Shown here piece after piece: positions 14,786 through 16,077 of a DNA stretch of 16,077 nucleotides. The position numbers and the translations under genes were made by a program. The stretch's first letter is position 1, and every line of letters starts with the position of its first letter. Location: positions 1 through 16,077 of the forward strand of contig NJEF01000009.1 of NCBI GenBank assembly GCA_002255065.1. Reading direction: 5' to 3'. The notes below the pieces were generated by a model. It did not search any database, was not told the DNA's origin, and saw nothing but the letters and a program-made list of their open reading frames with translations. Source of the DNA: Desulfurococcales archaeon ex4484_204. GTDB taxonomy: Archaea; Thermoproteota; Thermoprotei_A; Sulfolobales; NBVN01.

Positions 14786-16077
14786 AGTTTTAAGTGCATT
14801 GATAGGCCAGAGCTTCTCCCAGTGAAGCCTGAGGAGAGGGCTACTGGAGGTATTGGGTACATGCTAATGTTCCTCTCAATGACCATAACGACGTCGATAT
14901 TCTTCCTAGGGTGGCTATCCCAGGTCTTAAGGCTGAGCCTTGCCCAGACGCTGGTTACTGCAACGATAGGTAACGTGGTAGTAGCTATAATAATGACGCT
15001 TAACGGTTACGGTAGGTGTTAAGTACGGATCCCGTTCCCGGTGCAGCTCAGGTACACCTTCAGGTATAAGGGCTCAATAATACCCCTGTTGGTTAGGGTT
15101 ATAGTGTCCCTTTTCTGGTACGGGGTCCGATGGCTACATAGCTGCGTGGGCGATAACTGAGATGGTCATGTTAATAGCTCGGTCCCGCCAAAGTTAATAG
15201 TTGCCGAGGGCCTTAAGTATACCCCGATAACGTTCGTTGTGTACTGATATTTATGTGGGCCGTCAGGATGAAGAAGATCAAGGGGATTAAGTACCTAGAC
15301 GTTATAGCTGGCCTGCTGATGGCGTTCTTCACGTGGTTCGTGTTCCACATAACGACGCTGTTCCCAGGTAAGCCCATATGTAGGAGTCTAAGGTGGGTTG
15401 GTTCAGCAGCAACTTCTTCCTAGCAATAGCTGTCCAGACCGCCTGGTGGGCACCATAGCTCTGAACGTATCAGATATATACAGGTATAATAGGAGCATGT
15501 CATCCCTAGCTGCGGGCCTCATACTGGCCTCATACTCCCTTAGATAGCCAGTACGTACCTAAGGGTTCGTGGCTACCTAACGGTGGGTGCGTACAGCCCT
15601 ATAGACATAATAGCTAAGTGCTCCCCAGCAGCTGCTAACGGGATCATTAGGCTCGTGTACGTGTCGTGGGAGAAGGCTGTGTCGATAGCCACCTTCATAG
15701 CTTGGCTAGTCATAGGGCCGTACTCAATAGTGTTCTAGCAGAAGGCCCTAGACGTTGCTAACTACCTACTCCTCTTCAACTGGTACTACTCAATATGGCT
15801 GGGCCCGATAGCTGGGGTAATGGTCATCGACCACTGGATCTTTAGGAGGGGGAAGATAGATATAGCGCTCCTCTACGACCCGGAGGGCCCACAGGTAAGT
15901 GGAGGCTTCTCAGTGATAGGGCTGGTGTCCTTCTTCGCAGGCATAATAGGCGAGTACATAATCAGCGCGTCCAGGGGGGCCCCGCAGGTGTACTTCAACT
16001 TCATACCAGTGCCTAGCATTGAGCTAGCGTGGTACTACGGGTTCTTCATATCTGCTATAGTCCACCTAACACTAAGC
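14786..16077 (+). pseudogene. NCS1-family nucleobase/hydantoin-type transporter, disrupted and partial
   Basis: Protein-level similarity to NCS1 cation symporters runs across all three plus-strand frames. The N-terminus is LLPVKPEERATGGIGYMLMF (frame of 14822), then LNGYG, stop TAA at 15020, and IPFPVQLRYTFRYKGSIIP in the same frame. It next shifts to AAWAITEMVMLI (about 15140-15176), then GPAKVNS (15181), AEGLKYTPITFVVY (15203), LIFMWAVRMKKIKG (15244), WFSSNFFLAIAVQTAWWA (15399), TIALNVSDIYRYNRSM (about 15452) and finally GAYSPIDIIAK (about 15586), open to the window end except TAG at 15736. The typical LGPIAGVMVIDHW and RRGKIDIALLY motifs are in this last part. At least eight frame changes, a nonsense codon and a lost start show decay. 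Intact relatives import nucleobases, allantoin or hydantoins. Sequencing error limited to this region is the alternative. Confidence 0.85.

Noticed and set aside
15736..15738. In-frame TAG in the final part of the NCS1 gene, considered as a pyrrolysine codon because of the methylamine-type neighbours.
   Set aside because: The same gene has many frameshifts and a lost start, and NCS1 transporters are not known to contain pyrrolysine. A nonsense mutation is the simpler reading.

Overview
The window is very probably from a thermophilic archaeon of the Thermoproteota (Crenarchaeota-like). Signs of this are the archaeal TATA-like promoter elements, several starts without a leader, frequent GTG and TTG starts, AGG/ATA/CTA-rich codons, a membrane-anchored substrate-binding protein with a Thr/Val-rich linker, a GltPh-type aspartate symporter, and MtmB-family methyltransferases, which are otherwise known from archaea. 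The assignment is inference; no rRNA, tRNA or CRISPR was seen.

Layout. 1-1228 (minus): an ABC exporter, ATPase followed by a 3'-truncated ABC-2 permease. 1229-1577: divergent, AT-rich promoter region. 1578-2858 (plus): Na+-coupled aspartate/glutamate symporter. 2968-7779 (minus): a four-gene BMP/nucleoside-type ABC importer in the order binding protein, double ATPase, permease 1, permease 2; permease 2 seems to lack its last membrane segment. 7873-14599: a corrinoid methyltransferase cassette with alternating orientations: corrinoid protein plus MtmB-family protein 1 (minus operon), RACo-type reductive activator (plus), MtmB-family protein 2 (minus) and a MtaA/MtbA-type methylcobamide methyltransferase (plus). 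14786-16077 (plus): an NCS1-family nucleobase/hydantoin-type transporter broken by many frameshifts and one nonsense codon; it runs off the window.

How the parts would work together. By family knowledge, an MtmB-type enzyme moves a methyl group from a methylated substrate to the cobalt of the corrinoid protein. The UroD-fold zinc enzyme then passes it to a thiol or another acceptor, and the ASKHA/[2Fe-2S] protein re-reduces inactive Co(II). All four roles are present within 7 kb. The main point of interest is that both MtmB homologues are uninterrupted and carry Leu or Asn where characterised MtmB has pyrrolysine. Two Glu residues that contact pyrrolysine are Leu in both. These are therefore pyrrolysine-free MtmB relatives, probably acting on something other than monomethylamine. 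The neighbouring nucleoside-type importer and the decayed NCS1 gene suggest, but do not show, a methylated nucleobase-, nucleoside- or hydantoin-like substrate.
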